A program made the translations under genes and the position numbers. A DNA stretch of 20,345 nucleotides from a virus: positions 1 through 20,345 of the IMG/VR virus record IMGVR_UViG_3300030118_000041; one strand, 5' to 3'. The notes beneath the pieces are model-generated. The model was not told the DNA's origin. It was given only the letters and a program-made list of their open reading frames with translations, and did no database searches. Below are positions 1-6,405 of this stretch, one piece after another; position 1 is the first letter of the stretch, and each line of letters begins with the position of its first letter.

Positions 1-2
1 CT

Positions 3-182
3 ACCTACGAATGGACAGGCTTGAATATGGATCAAAAACCTCAATGGCAGCAAACCACTCAAGGCAACGCTTTTCAATTCTCAGAGTTTTACAAAGGCCC
101 TTCTCTCGAATCAGTAATCGACATCACAAGACAAGTGACCTCAGAGGTCGTAACCGACACTACTATTATATTTTCCAACTAA
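3..182 (+). CDS. C-terminal end of an unidentified plus-strand protein (partial)
   Basis: An open frame enters from the left edge and runs 59 codons to TAA at 180-182. The visible peptide begins TYEWTGLNMDQKPQWQQ and ends TSEVVTDTTIIFSN. An internal ATG at 27 could start a 51-residue protein, but the frame is open upstream of it, so I treat it as the tail of a longer gene. The peptide is rich in Gln, Thr and Ser, with no membrane segment. I do not recognise the family. Its 3' end overlaps, in a different frame, the N-terminal coding region of the next plus-strand gene, which suggests translational coupling. This gene and its neighbour point towards the long minus-strand structural operon. Confidence is moderate that this frame is coding, because the peptide looks protein-like and the overlapping frame is arginine-rich and irregular here. 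Confidence 0.5.
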   Translation, partial: TYEWTGLNMDQKPQWQQTTQGNAFQFSEFYKGPSLESVIDITRQVTSEVVTDTTIIFSN

Positions 183-799
183 TAACGCTTTTTTCTTGTT
201 TGCCTAGTTATGCCTCTCAAAGCACAATAGCGAATCCTCAATCGAATACATCATCTAGTGTGTCAAACTTCGCCACTCAGGTCTTGACGGGGCCTATGAC
301 AGAAAATTCTTATGGTGCTGGTATTCAATGTTCTGGAGCTACACTATCGGTTAGCCCATTCGCCACAACTTCCGTTGCAATAAAGCGTCCTCAAGACTAC
401 ATTTTCCATACGCCAGTCTACAACGAAGCAACAGATGATGATGGCAACCTCACAAATGCGGGTGAAATTCTCTACTACAGAGAAAACTACAGCGGCAACA
501 AAGATGCCACTTCTTTTAATTTTGGTATAGCTGCAACAATATCTGTCCCACTTGATAAGCGTTTTCAAAATGCTTGTCTTAAAAGTGCAACCACTCAAGA
601 AAAGATAATGCGGCAACAATTATCGACAGCCAGATTGAACTATGAATTAGCCAGATTAAAAAACTGCCATGAGCTTAGAGTTATTGGTGCTGAATATTCT
701 CCAGAATCTGAGTACTTCGATCTTTGCTCCGATATTATAAGTAAACCGAAAATGAACCAAGTTATACCTCATACGCACAAAATTGAGCTAAATAAGTAA
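41..799 (+). CDS. Probable exported protein with coiled-coil region, unknown function
   Basis: The frame is open from ATG at 11; ATG at 41 is also in frame. The start is unresolved, because neither ATG has a visible ribosome binding site and both lie inside the upstream gene read in another frame. Numbering from the ATG at 11, residues 51-66 are hydrophobic (YYYIFQLITLFSCLPSY), follow an arginine-rich stretch, and end in YA-SQ, a plausible signal peptidase I site after residue 68. The mature part has a Ser/Thr/Asn-rich linker, a conserved-looking block ENSYGAGIQCSGATLSVSPF (99-118), a beta-rich middle, and a probable coiled coil at about 190-225. Cysteines in the mature part are at 107, 189, 219 and 239. 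I recall similar proteins in marine phage contigs but know no function. It is transcribed towards the minus-strand operon and stops 48 bases from it. It could be an envelope-acting lysis or superinfection factor, or a virion protein; this is inference only. Confidence 0.65.
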   Translation, partial: SMAANHSRQRFSILRVLQRPFSRISNRHHKTSDLRGRNRHYYYIFQLITLFSCLPSYASQSTIANPQSNTSSSVSNFATQVLTGPMTENSYGAGIQCSGATLSVSPFATTSVAIKRPQDYIFHTPVYNEATDDDGNLTNAGEILYYRENYSGNKDATSFNFGIAATISVPLDKRFQNACLKSATTQEKIMRQQLSTARLNYELARLKNCHELRVIGAEYSPESEYFDLCSDIISKPKMNQVIPHTHKIELNK

Positions 800-847
800 A
801 TTTAGTCCACTCAGAATCGCCTGTAAGGGGCTTGTAATTTTGCTTGC

Positions 848-1411
848 TTATGTTTGTGCCTTTGATTTATCCTTAGATTTAGTCAGACGCTTAATGGCAG
901 TCTTGATGAGGTTCTTGAGCAGATTGGCTATGATAGGTGAACCAGCCGCAGTAACAGCAATAATTGAAGTGTTAACAAGAACAGGAGTGCTAGGTATCCA
1001 TTTCTCAATAAAGGTTGAATCTCTGAAGATTTCATAGCAACGTCCATTTTTAACAGAATGACCGATAACGACTTGTAGCTTCAAATCATTAGGGTAACTT
1101 CCTACTGGAATATTATCTTCATTAGGGCATTTGACAAAAAACTCTTTATCTTTTTTTACTTGAGGCTTATATTCTGGTGGCTGTGGTATTTCTGGTTGAG
1201 GTTGTTCTGGCTGTTTTACTGGATCTGTTGGGATAAATTTGTCAGGGTGATATTGTAAAGCCTCGAATGTTGGATAACTTACAACAGGATAATCAATTCT
1301 TGGTTTGTCAATAATATCTAAAGTTGTCGGATATTGTTCCCATGTTCTTGTTCTGGGAATGTAAATTTCTTTTATCTGTATCTGTGGTATTTCAATTCTT
1401 GGGATTTCCAA
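848..1411 (-). CDS. Proline-rich protein with C-terminal hydrophobic segment, unknown function
   Basis: A 187-residue protein that starts with TTG at 1411. The start is supported by AAAGGTGA at 1425-1418, six bases upstream, and by a 20-base overlap with the preceding gene. The N-terminus is a run of Ile-Pro repeats (EIPRIEIPQIQI), followed by a Pro/Gln/Glu-rich linker at about 85-105. Residues about 142-168 form a hydrophobic segment (TPVLVNTSIIAVTAAGSPII) followed by a strongly basic tail rich in Lys (169-187). This layout suggests a membrane-inserted C-terminus with a cytoplasmic basic tail and an extended proline-rich arm. It is the last gene of the minus-strand operon and sits beside another single-pass membrane protein. 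I do not recognise a named family. Roles in lysis, a membrane anchor or a virion tip protein are possible, but none is demonstrated. Confidence 0.75.
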   Translation of the reverse strand: MEIPRIEIPQIQIKEIYIPRTRTWEQYPTTLDIIDKPRIDYPVVSYPTFEALQYHPDKFIPTDPVKQPEQPQPEIPQPPEYKPQVKKDKEFFVKCPNEDNIPVGSYPNDLKLQVVIGHSVKNGRCYEIFRDSTFIEKWIPSTPVLVNTSIIAVTAAGSPIIANLLKNLIKTAIKRLTKSKDKSKAQT

Positions 1412-1646
1412 GCTTATTCACCTTTGGTGGTTCTGGTAGCTGTATAGATGGCCCTGTGAGATTTGGTATCTTATCTCCCATGACATCTGGTAACTTATCC
1501 TCCAGACTTCCCATGATCTTGTTTTTCAACGTCCTCTCAAATTCTGGGCTTTTCATATAGCGAATTGCTACATATCCAAAAGCTGCCATTGAAAGTGACA
1601 TTAAAAATGACAAAATGGAAATAATTTTTATAATACGGTCTAGCAT
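1392..1646 (-). CDS. Small single-pass membrane protein, unknown function
   Basis: An 84-residue protein with an N-terminal transmembrane helix at about residues 5-30 (IIKIISILSFLMSLSMAAFG). A charged stretch (FERTLKNKIMGSLEDKLPDV) follows, and then a proline-rich tail (GPSIQLPEPPKVNKLGNP). It overlaps the start of the next gene by 20 bases, so the two are probably translationally coupled and may work together; both are proline-rich and membrane-associated. A holin-like role is conceivable from size and position after the tail genes, but one N-terminal helix with a long soluble tail fits an anchored or spanin-type protein equally well. I recall comparable small proteins at this position in marine phage contigs, without a known function. 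Start ATG at 1646 lies 22 bases after the upstream stop, with no clear Shine-Dalgarno sequence. Confidence 0.72.
   Translation of the reverse strand: MLDRIIKIISILSFLMSLSMAAFGYVAIRYMKSPEFERTLKNKIMGSLEDKLPDVMGDKIPNLTGPSIQLPEPPKVNKLGNPKN
1418..1425 (-). promoter_or_regulatory. Ribosome binding site for the TTG-started gene
   Basis: AAAGGTGA on the minus strand, six bases before the TTG at 1411. It is complementary to much of the 16S anti-Shine-Dalgarno sequence and decides the start of the proline-rich membrane protein, which has no ATG at this point. Confidence 0.6.
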
Positions 1647-1668
1647 TTTATGTTAAGAGAAATACTGC

Positions 1669-1920
1669 TTAAGCTGGCTGCCCCTTTGTCTTTGTTGACT
1701 TTGGCTCTTGTATTGGGTCTTGCCCCTCTATATTTGCTTGCTGGGATTCTTGTTCGTTCATCTTCTTCAATAACATCTCCTGAGCCTGTATCCCGCCCTC
1801 GACCATATCAATAGTCTTAATAGTACGTTCTAAAACTGACTCAGCTTGTTCTTTTGTAGTTTTTTGTCTTGCTAGTTCTTCTTTCCATTCAAGGATTTGC
1901 TTTTCAATAATAGTTTTCAT
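1669..1920 (-). CDS. Small coiled-coil protein, unknown function
   Basis: An 83-residue, highly charged protein. Residues 1-58 look like an amphipathic helix or coiled coil (EKQILEWKEELARQKTTKEQ and onward), and the last 25 residues are a disordered Gln/Pro/Lys tail. It starts two bases after the stop of the 806-residue fibre, so it is almost certainly expressed with it. Small coiled-coil proteins directly after a fibre gene are sometimes fibre assembly chaperones, and that would fit the position, but I see no family-specific motif. Its neighbours on the other side are two small membrane proteins of unknown role. The coding call is solid from operon position and composition; the function is unknown. 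Confidence 0.72.
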   Translation of the reverse strand: MKTIIEKQILEWKEELARQKTTKEQAESVLERTIKTIDMVEGGIQAQEMLLKKMNEQESQQANIEGQDPIQEPKSTKTKGQPA

Positions 1921-1922
1921 AG

Positions 1923-2081
1923 TTAAACAATAGTAAGATTTTCGCCTGACCCTATAGTAAGAGTAACACCACTATTGATTGTAATGGGGCCAGCACACAT
2001 AGCGTTCTTGCCATTAGTTATAGTATAGTTCGTTGTCATAGTCTGGCCATTTTCATAAAATAATTCATCAGATCCTCCACC
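1923..2081 (-). repeat. C-terminal fibre module, copy 1
   Basis: Encodes the last 52 residues of the 806-residue fibre, from GGGSDELFYENGQ to the terminal LTIV. Aligned by eye without gaps, 35 of 52 residues are identical to the end of the 264-residue fibre (8609-8767). The DNA has diverged much more than the protein. Confidence 0.85.
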
Positions 2082-4343
2082 TGTAGCACCAGCCGATATA
2101 CCTGTTAATGCGGAACCATCAATAGCTGGCAAAGCTCCTGTAAGTCTTGACGCTATAAGTTGTGCAGAACCATTTATAACTGTTGTACCATCTACTGAGA
2201 AACCATTATCTGCTCTCATTACTAATGGTGTGTAAACTCCGTTTGCAAATTCAGACGCATTATTTAGTCTTAAATAGCCATCGGCATAATCTGCTGAAAT
2301 TGCTATTCTTCCGTTAAAAGCAATACCCCTATTATCATCTGACGAGTTAGCCGAAAAATTAAGACAATCTCTACTAGAACTTGATAAAGTTATTATTCCA
2401 CTTAATGTGTCATTAGCATCTGATCTTGCAAAGCTACCAGAACTTACACCATCTAATGTGTCAGCATCTAATCCACTTCCAGACCCATCTACCGTTTTTA
2501 AAAGAGTTAGTATTTCTGATGCACTTTGGTCAGCAGTAGCTCCATTTTCAACATTTATAAATGTCCTTATTGCAGCTGCATTACCATGTCTTATATACCC
2601 ATCATTTCCTGTTTCTACACAAACTTGAGTAACACCACTTGAAACAGTATTAGGAGTTGTATTGAAAAAATTAGCAAAAATATATCCTGATGAATGTCTT
2701 TGAACAATAGTGCTATTTGAAGCACTTACACTTGCATTAGCACCGTCTAACGTGTCAGCGTCTAGCCCACTTCCAGAGCCGTCTACAGTTTTTAGTAATG
2801 TTAATATCTCACTTGCTGATTGATCGGCAGTGGCTCCGCTTTCAATTCCATCTAATTTACTATGATCTGCATTAGTAAAATTATTATCGGTCTGTGAAGC
2901 AACAGAAAAGTCTAGTGTGCCATCTGAGTCTTGATATGTGACAGTAATACCAGATTCAGTGTTGCTAGAAACCATACCTCCGACAATGTCTTGGACTTGC
3001 TCGTTTGAGAGTTGAGTATTAGCAGTAACGTAACCAGCACCGTTTGTAAGCTGATTATTGTTAGTGACATTAGTAGCACCAGCAGCAATTCCATTTAATT
3101 TAGACAATAAAGCATCAGTAAAAGCATTTGTATTACTGTTAGCTTCGTATGCTGTTTTGATCTCTGAGTTAGTTTGATCTGCTGTCGCCCCAGATTCAAT
3201 ACCGTCTAATTTACTATGATCTGCGTTTGTAAAGTTGTTTTGACTAAGCCCACCATCTCCAACTGTTAAATTACCTTCGTGAAATACGCTATAAAATGTA
3301 GAATCATTTGGAGAAAATTCAAGATCATCTTTTATCCTTAAAATAGAGCTATCTTCTTGATTTTTTATTCTAATATAACCCGCACTATTCCATTGAATAA
3401 ATGCTTTTTCAGTACTTCCTTCTTTAAATCTTATGTAAGGATTAGTTGCACCAGCAAGTATAAATTTTTGATCTGTTGATGAATTTAATGTATAAGTGCC
3501 ACCAGTTAAAGTATCACTTGCGTCTGATCTAACAAAACTTGCAGAAGATATGCCATCTAGAGTGTCAGCGTCTAGCCCTGACCCTGACCCATCTACCGTT
3601 TTGATTAATGTAAGTATTTCTGAGGCTGTCTGATCTGCTGTGGCATTTGATTCAATGCCATCAAGTTTTGATCCATCAGTTGCTACGTCACGCCCATCAA
3701 CTGTTCCCGATACGGATATATTGCCAGTTACTGCAATACCCCCTTGAGCATCTAATCTGTTAATAATATCAATATGACCATCTGAATTTATAACAAATTT
3801 ATCACTGTTATCAGCAGCGTCCTCAATAGTTAAAGCACCACTATCTACTTTTAATCTGTAATCAGGATTATTGTTTGTATCGGTAAATAAAATATTTGGA
3901 GTAGTTGCACTTATGACTAACTGTTCTCCGATAGTTACATTCTGACCAGACAATAAGCTTACAATTTCACTAGCTGTTTGATCTGCTGTGGCTCCGTTTT
4001 CTACGTTAAGCATTGTGCGTACATCTGACACACTTAAATTTTCAACATTACCAGTACCACTTGAATTTCTACCTAAGAAAGATGGAGTGCCGATATTTTG
4101 CATTTTTGCAAAGCTAACGACATCATTGTCAATTGTGAAAACTGAACCAGAGCTTGATACTGTTATGTCTCCTTTATCTCCATCACTAACACCAGCAGCT
4201 GCGCCTATCTCTTGAACACTTCCGTTGTCTTTTTTAGTAAATAATTGACCAGAATCTGTCCTTAATGCGACTTCTCCAACTACTAAATCTGAAGCACTAG
4301 GATCACTGCCGCTTGCATTTTTAAGTTTGATTGTGACCGACAT
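1923..4343 (-). CDS. Large modular tail fibre protein (806 aa)
   Basis: A long, Ser/Thr/Gly/Asn/Asp-rich, cysteine-poor protein built of repeats, typical of trimeric phage fibres that contact the host surface. Residues 1-45 (MSVTIKLKNASG...) resemble the N-terminus of the 487-residue fibre and probably attach the fibre to the tail tip. A 31-residue block running from ATADQ through ASEILTL and TVDGSGSGLDADTLDG occurs three times (about 234-264, 504-534 and 602-632). Shorter relatives contain SKLDGIES-GATADQ. The last 52 residues match the end of the 264-residue fibre closely. ATG at 4343 has the strongest Shine-Dalgarno sequence in the window. Repeats of this kind are familiar from marine cyanophage fibre proteins (from memory). 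Assignment as a fibre is confident; receptor and exact location are not known. Confidence 0.85.
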   Translation of the reverse strand: MSVTIKLKNASGSDPSASDLVVGEVALRTDSGQLFTKKDNGSVQEIGAAAGVSDGDKGDITVSSSGSVFTIDNDVVSFAKMQNIGTPSFLGRNSSGTGNVENLSVSDVRTMLNVENGATADQTASEIVSLLSGQNVTIGEQLVISATTPNILFTDTNNNPDYRLKVDSGALTIEDAADNSDKFVINSDGHIDIINRLDAQGGIAVTGNISVSGTVDGRDVATDGSKLDGIESNATADQTASEILTLIKTVDGSGSGLDADTLDGISSASFVRSDASDTLTGGTYTLNSSTDQKFILAGATNPYIRFKEGSTEKAFIQWNSAGYIRIKNQEDSSILRIKDDLEFSPNDSTFYSVFHEGNLTVGDGGLSQNNFTNADHSKLDGIESGATADQTNSEIKTAYEANSNTNAFTDALLSKLNGIAAGATNVTNNNQLTNGAGYVTANTQLSNEQVQDIVGGMVSSNTESGITVTYQDSDGTLDFSVASQTDNNFTNADHSKLDGIESGATADQSASEILTLLKTVDGSGSGLDADTLDGANASVSASNSTIVQRHSSGYIFANFFNTTPNTVSSGVTQVCVETGNDGYIRHGNAAAIRTFINVENGATADQSASEILTLLKTVDGSGSGLDADTLDGVSSGSFARSDANDTLSGIITLSSSSRDCLNFSANSSDDNRGIAFNGRIAISADYADGYLRLNNASEFANGVYTPLVMRADNGFSVDGTTVINGSAQLIASRLTGALPAIDGSALTGISAGATGGGSDELFYENGQTMTTNYTITNGKNAMCAGPITINSGVTLTIGSGENLTIV
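2448..2540 (-). repeat. 31-codon fibre repeat, copy nearest the C-terminus
   Basis: Encodes the block ATADQSASEILTLLKTVDGS continuing to LDADTLDG. It is identical in protein to the copy at 2742-2834 and near-identical to that at 3552-3644, but with many silent base differences. Confidence 0.85.
2742..2834 (-). repeat. 31-codon fibre repeat, middle copy
   Basis: Second copy of the ATADQ...TLDG block. It is preceded by HSKLDGIESG, whereas the copy at 2448-2540 is preceded by INVENG, so the upstream linker has been exchanged while the core is conserved. Confidence 0.85.
3552..3644 (-). repeat. 31-codon fibre repeat, copy nearest the N-terminus
   Basis: Third copy of the ATADQ...TLDG block, with only Ser to Thr and Leu to Ile changes. 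It is preceded by SKLDGIESN. Confidence 0.85.
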
Positions 4344-4347
4344 TTGT

Positions 4348-4357
4348 TCACCTCCTT
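4348..4357 (-). promoter_or_regulatory. Full-length Shine-Dalgarno sequence of the 806-residue fibre gene
   Basis: AAGGAGGTGA on the minus strand, ending four bases before the ATG at 4343. It is a complete match to the classical anti-Shine-Dalgarno complement and much stronger than the sites before most other genes here. It sits in the 26-base gap after the 487-residue fibre gene and suggests that this fibre is translated independently and strongly. Confidence 0.75.
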
Positions 4358-4369
4358 AAGAATCAGCGT

Positions 4370-5833
4370 TCAATATGTGCCGCCATTAACATCAAAACCA
4401 GAAGTTGCTCCATCTTCAAGGAAGGTTACTAGATCAGAAAGCGCAACTTGGACAATGCTCCCATTATCATTAATAATCATGCGATCTGCTGTTGCTAGGG
4501 TTGTTGAAGTAGCTGAAGTATTGCCATCTAATTTATTTATCTCGGCTGTTGTCGCTGTCACTCCGTCCATTATGTTAAGTTCAGAAGTCGTAGCAGTAAC
4601 ACCGTCCATAATGTTTAGCTCAGACGTTGTAGCAGTTACACCGTCCATGATGTTTAACTCTGAAGTAGTGGCAGTAAGCCCATCTAAAATATTTATTTCT
4701 GAGGCTGTAGCTGTAACTCCATCAAGAATATTTAATTCAGCAGTTGTGACAGTAGCACCATCTAAAATTGCCACTTCAGTTGAAGTCAAAGCAGCTAAGG
4801 CCGCAGCCGCACCAGACTGACAACCTGACAAAGCGTCTAAGTCAGCATCATAAGCCTGTATGTCTGAGCCAATGGCTAGACCTAAATTTGACCTACTAGC
4901 TGACGCACTCGTCCCGCCTGTACCCCCATCAGATATAGCTAGAGTCCCTGTGATAGAACTAGCATCTAGTTTTAAAGCTATTTTTGATGATTCAATTACA
5001 AGACCGCCATTTGACTTTAAGTCAACAGATAAAGTATTTCCAGACTTAGACAGCCCATCAGATGCCACCACTTGACCCGCGCCAGAGAACTGAACAAAGG
5101 ACAAATTATTCGTTGCCACCACCGCAGATCCCTTATCAGAACTGCAAACAAACCCATTATCGCCATTGACAGTGCCGCTTTCAACGAACATAAATGCTCC
5201 TGACGCATCAGAGCCAGCAGCCATATCATCAGCCCTTGCTGGTGATGACCCGACTATGTAAATACCATTCTCGGACGCACTAGACTGGTCTTTGACCAAT
5301 ACTCGATCATTTGTTGAAAGAGATACACCATCTAAAGTGTCGCCATTATTTAGAGCAGTTGCGATAGTAATGTTCGCAGTCGTGGCGGCGCGGACAGAAT
5401 CTTTAATATCTAAGCCCTGTGCGACTCCGTCAACATAACCTTTGTTTGCCGCATCATTATCAGCAGTAGGATCAGCCAAGTTTGTAATCTTTTGACTGTT
5501 AAGACTTACAGCACCATTAGGGGCAGTAAATTGATTTAGTCTTAATAGATCAGCTGCAACTAAAGATCTGAAAGTAGGAGCCGCAGCCGAGCCAGAGGTT
5601 GGGCCAGCTAAAATTGTATTTGCAGTTCTTGTATCTGTCTTGTTAAAAAATGCTCCAGAACCACCAACAGTAATGATTGAACTAGCAGATGGTGGGGTCG
5701 ATCCATTATCACCAAAGCCATAATATAATTTCAGATCCGCTTCATTAAATGCTAATTCTGATGGAGATAAACTTGAAGGCGCACCAGCACTGCCGCTTGC
5801 TGCTCTTTTTTTAATTCTTATTGTGTTAGACAT
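4370..5833 (-). CDS. Modular tail fibre protein with seven 13-residue repeats (487 aa)
   Basis: The N-terminal 50 residues (MSNTIRIKKRAASG... with ELAFNEADLKLYYGFG) form a module I recognise from phage fibre N-termini. A block at about 141-205, containing IKDSVRAATTANI, NDRVLVKDQ, ENGIYIVG and PARADD, is a common phage fibre domain. Residues 352-442 are seven tandem 13-residue repeats around SELNIMDGVTATT. The protein ends in DVNGGTY, similar to the end of the preceding 74-residue protein. Composition is Ala/Ser/Thr/Asp-rich with a single cysteine, as expected for a beta-structured trimeric fibre. ATG at 5833 follows the 74-residue gene by three bases, with GGAGG inside the end of that gene as ribosome binding site. 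Fibre identity is confident. Whether it is a side fibre or a tip fibre cannot be told from sequence. Confidence 0.85.
   Translation of the reverse strand: MSNTIRIKKRAASGSAGAPSSLSPSELAFNEADLKLYYGFGDNGSTPPSASSIITVGGSGAFFNKTDTRTANTILAGPTSGSAAAPTFRSLVAADLLRLNQFTAPNGAVSLNSQKITNLADPTADNDAANKGYVDGVAQGLDIKDSVRAATTANITIATALNNGDTLDGVSLSTNDRVLVKDQSSASENGIYIVGSSPARADDMAAGSDASGAFMFVESGTVNGDNGFVCSSDKGSAVVATNNLSFVQFSGAGQVVASDGLSKSGNTLSVDLKSNGGLVIESSKIALKLDASSITGTLAISDGGTGGTSASASRSNLGLAIGSDIQAYDADLDALSGCQSGAAAALAALTSTEVAILDGATVTTAELNILDGVTATASEINILDGLTATTSELNIMDGVTATTSELNIMDGVTATTSELNIMDGVTATTAEINKLDGNTSATSTTLATADRMIINDNGSIVQVALSDLVTFLEDGATSGFDVNGGTY
4508..4780 (-). repeat. Seven tandem 39-bp repeats encoding a 13-residue fibre motif
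   Basis: Exactly 7 x 39 bases. In order of translation the units read TEVAILDGATVTT, AELNILDGVTATA, SEINILDGLTATT, then three identical SELNIMDGVTATT, then AEINKLDGNTSAT. The three identical units differ from each other at 6 to 9 codons, all silently. The motif is known from cyanophage fibre proteins (from memory) and probably forms regular beta-helical or coiled turns. Confidence 0.92.
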
Positions 5834-5836
5834 GGC

Positions 5837-6061
5837 CTAAAAATTTCCTCCATTAACAAGTGTCAGTTTAGTGGTTGTTGGATCTGCTTTAAATTTAGCA
5901 GAACTAGCGTCATAGTAAACAACTGAGCCATCTACTTTATTAAGTTCATCAAGATCTAACCCTTTTGGGCCTTGAGGCCCTGCAACTTTTACAGTAACAA
6001 CTCTGGTTTCGCCATTTACTGTGACTGTGTTTTTGTTTTGGGTAATGTTGATGTTGCTCAT
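5837..6061 (-). CDS. Small structural protein with collagen-like AGPQGPKG motif
   Basis: A 74-residue protein. Residues 1-27 (MSNINITQNKNTVTVNGETR...) form a short beta-rich part. AGPQGPKG at about 28-35 is a miniature collagen-like stretch. Residues 36-74 contain DELNKVDGSVVYYDASSAKF and end in TLVNGGNF. I recognise this layout (beta part, GPQGP, KVDGSVVYYD, ending in GGNF) from marine phage tail-fibre regions. It is likely a short fibre or an adaptor for the large fibre that follows. It overlaps the preceding gene by one base and lies three bases before the 487-residue fibre gene, which ends with a similar VNGG-aromatic tail. The structural role is inferred from motif and position; no enzymatic motif is present. 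Confidence 0.72.
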   Translation of the reverse strand: MSNINITQNKNTVTVNGETRVVTVKVAGPQGPKGLDLDELNKVDGSVVYYDASSAKFKADPTTTKLTLVNGGNF

Positions 6062-6405
6062 CAGATAGTTGTATAGCCCTCACTTACAAATATAGTACCT
6101 TCTATATAATATTCACGCTCATCTGAAGCATTTACAAGTAAAACGTCATAAGCTAGTTCATTTGGTGTGAATTGTGTTGTCTGAACATCAGTCAAGCTAA
6201 TTTTAAATTCTCCGTTGCTTCGATTCGTATATGTAATTCCAAAATCTGCATACTTACCTGTCCGAGATTTGTCCCAGACTTGCGCTGCTACGGTGTAGCC
6301 TACAAGTGAAACCGCATCGTCATTGGAATCTGTAATTCTAAATGACTCAGCGTGATCTGCCCTTCTTTGAACAGTAAAATCATAAGTTCCAGCGATGATG
6401 GCCAT
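6061..6405 (-). CDS. Beta-sandwich tail or baseplate adaptor-like protein
   Basis: A 114-residue protein beginning MAIIAGTYDFTVQRRADHAE, followed by a hydrophobic/polar alternating pattern (SLVGYTVAAQVWD, EFKISLTDVQTTQF, ELAYDVLLVNASDEREYYIE, GTIFVSE). This resembles the small N-terminal beta domains of phage baseplate-upper-protein-like families, in which GxY...xxxG followed by a tension of beta strands and a final GxxxVxE is usual; I place it there by pattern only. It abuts the upstream gene directly and overlaps the next by one base, so it is part of the fibre operon. Likely role: adaptor or attachment piece for fibres. No cysteines or catalytic motif are seen. Confidence 0.68.
   Translation of the reverse strand: MAIIAGTYDFTVQRRADHAESFRITDSNDDAVSLVGYTVAAQVWDKSRTGKYADFGITYTNRSNGEFKISLTDVQTTQFTPNELAYDVLLVNASDEREYYIEGTIFVSEGYTTI

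Noticed and set aside
150-182. A -1 ribosomal frameshift fusing the two plus-strand genes
   Set aside because: The offset is right for a -1 shift, but the sequence before the stop (ATT ATA TTT TCC AAC TAA) contains no X XXY YYZ slippery heptamer.
344-619. Minus-strand 91-codon frame opposite the exported protein
   Set aside because: The plus-strand frame has a signal-like segment, a coherent soluble part and no better alternative. The antisense product is cysteine-rich and irregular.
799-848. Transcription terminator between the convergent genes
   Set aside because: I looked for a hairpin followed by a T run on both strands and found only a three-base stem near 819-832, too weak to call.
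4508-4780. Possible CRISPR array
   Set aside because: The 39-base units are contiguous with no spacers, lie in frame in a fibre gene and encode a regular 13-residue motif.
4344-4820. Plus-strand 158-codon open frame opposite the fibre repeats
   Set aside because: It is the antisense image of the 39-base repeat array (its protein repeats VAVTPS). A repeat unit with a length divisible by three and no antisense stop codon keeps the frame open. It has no upstream gene context on that strand.
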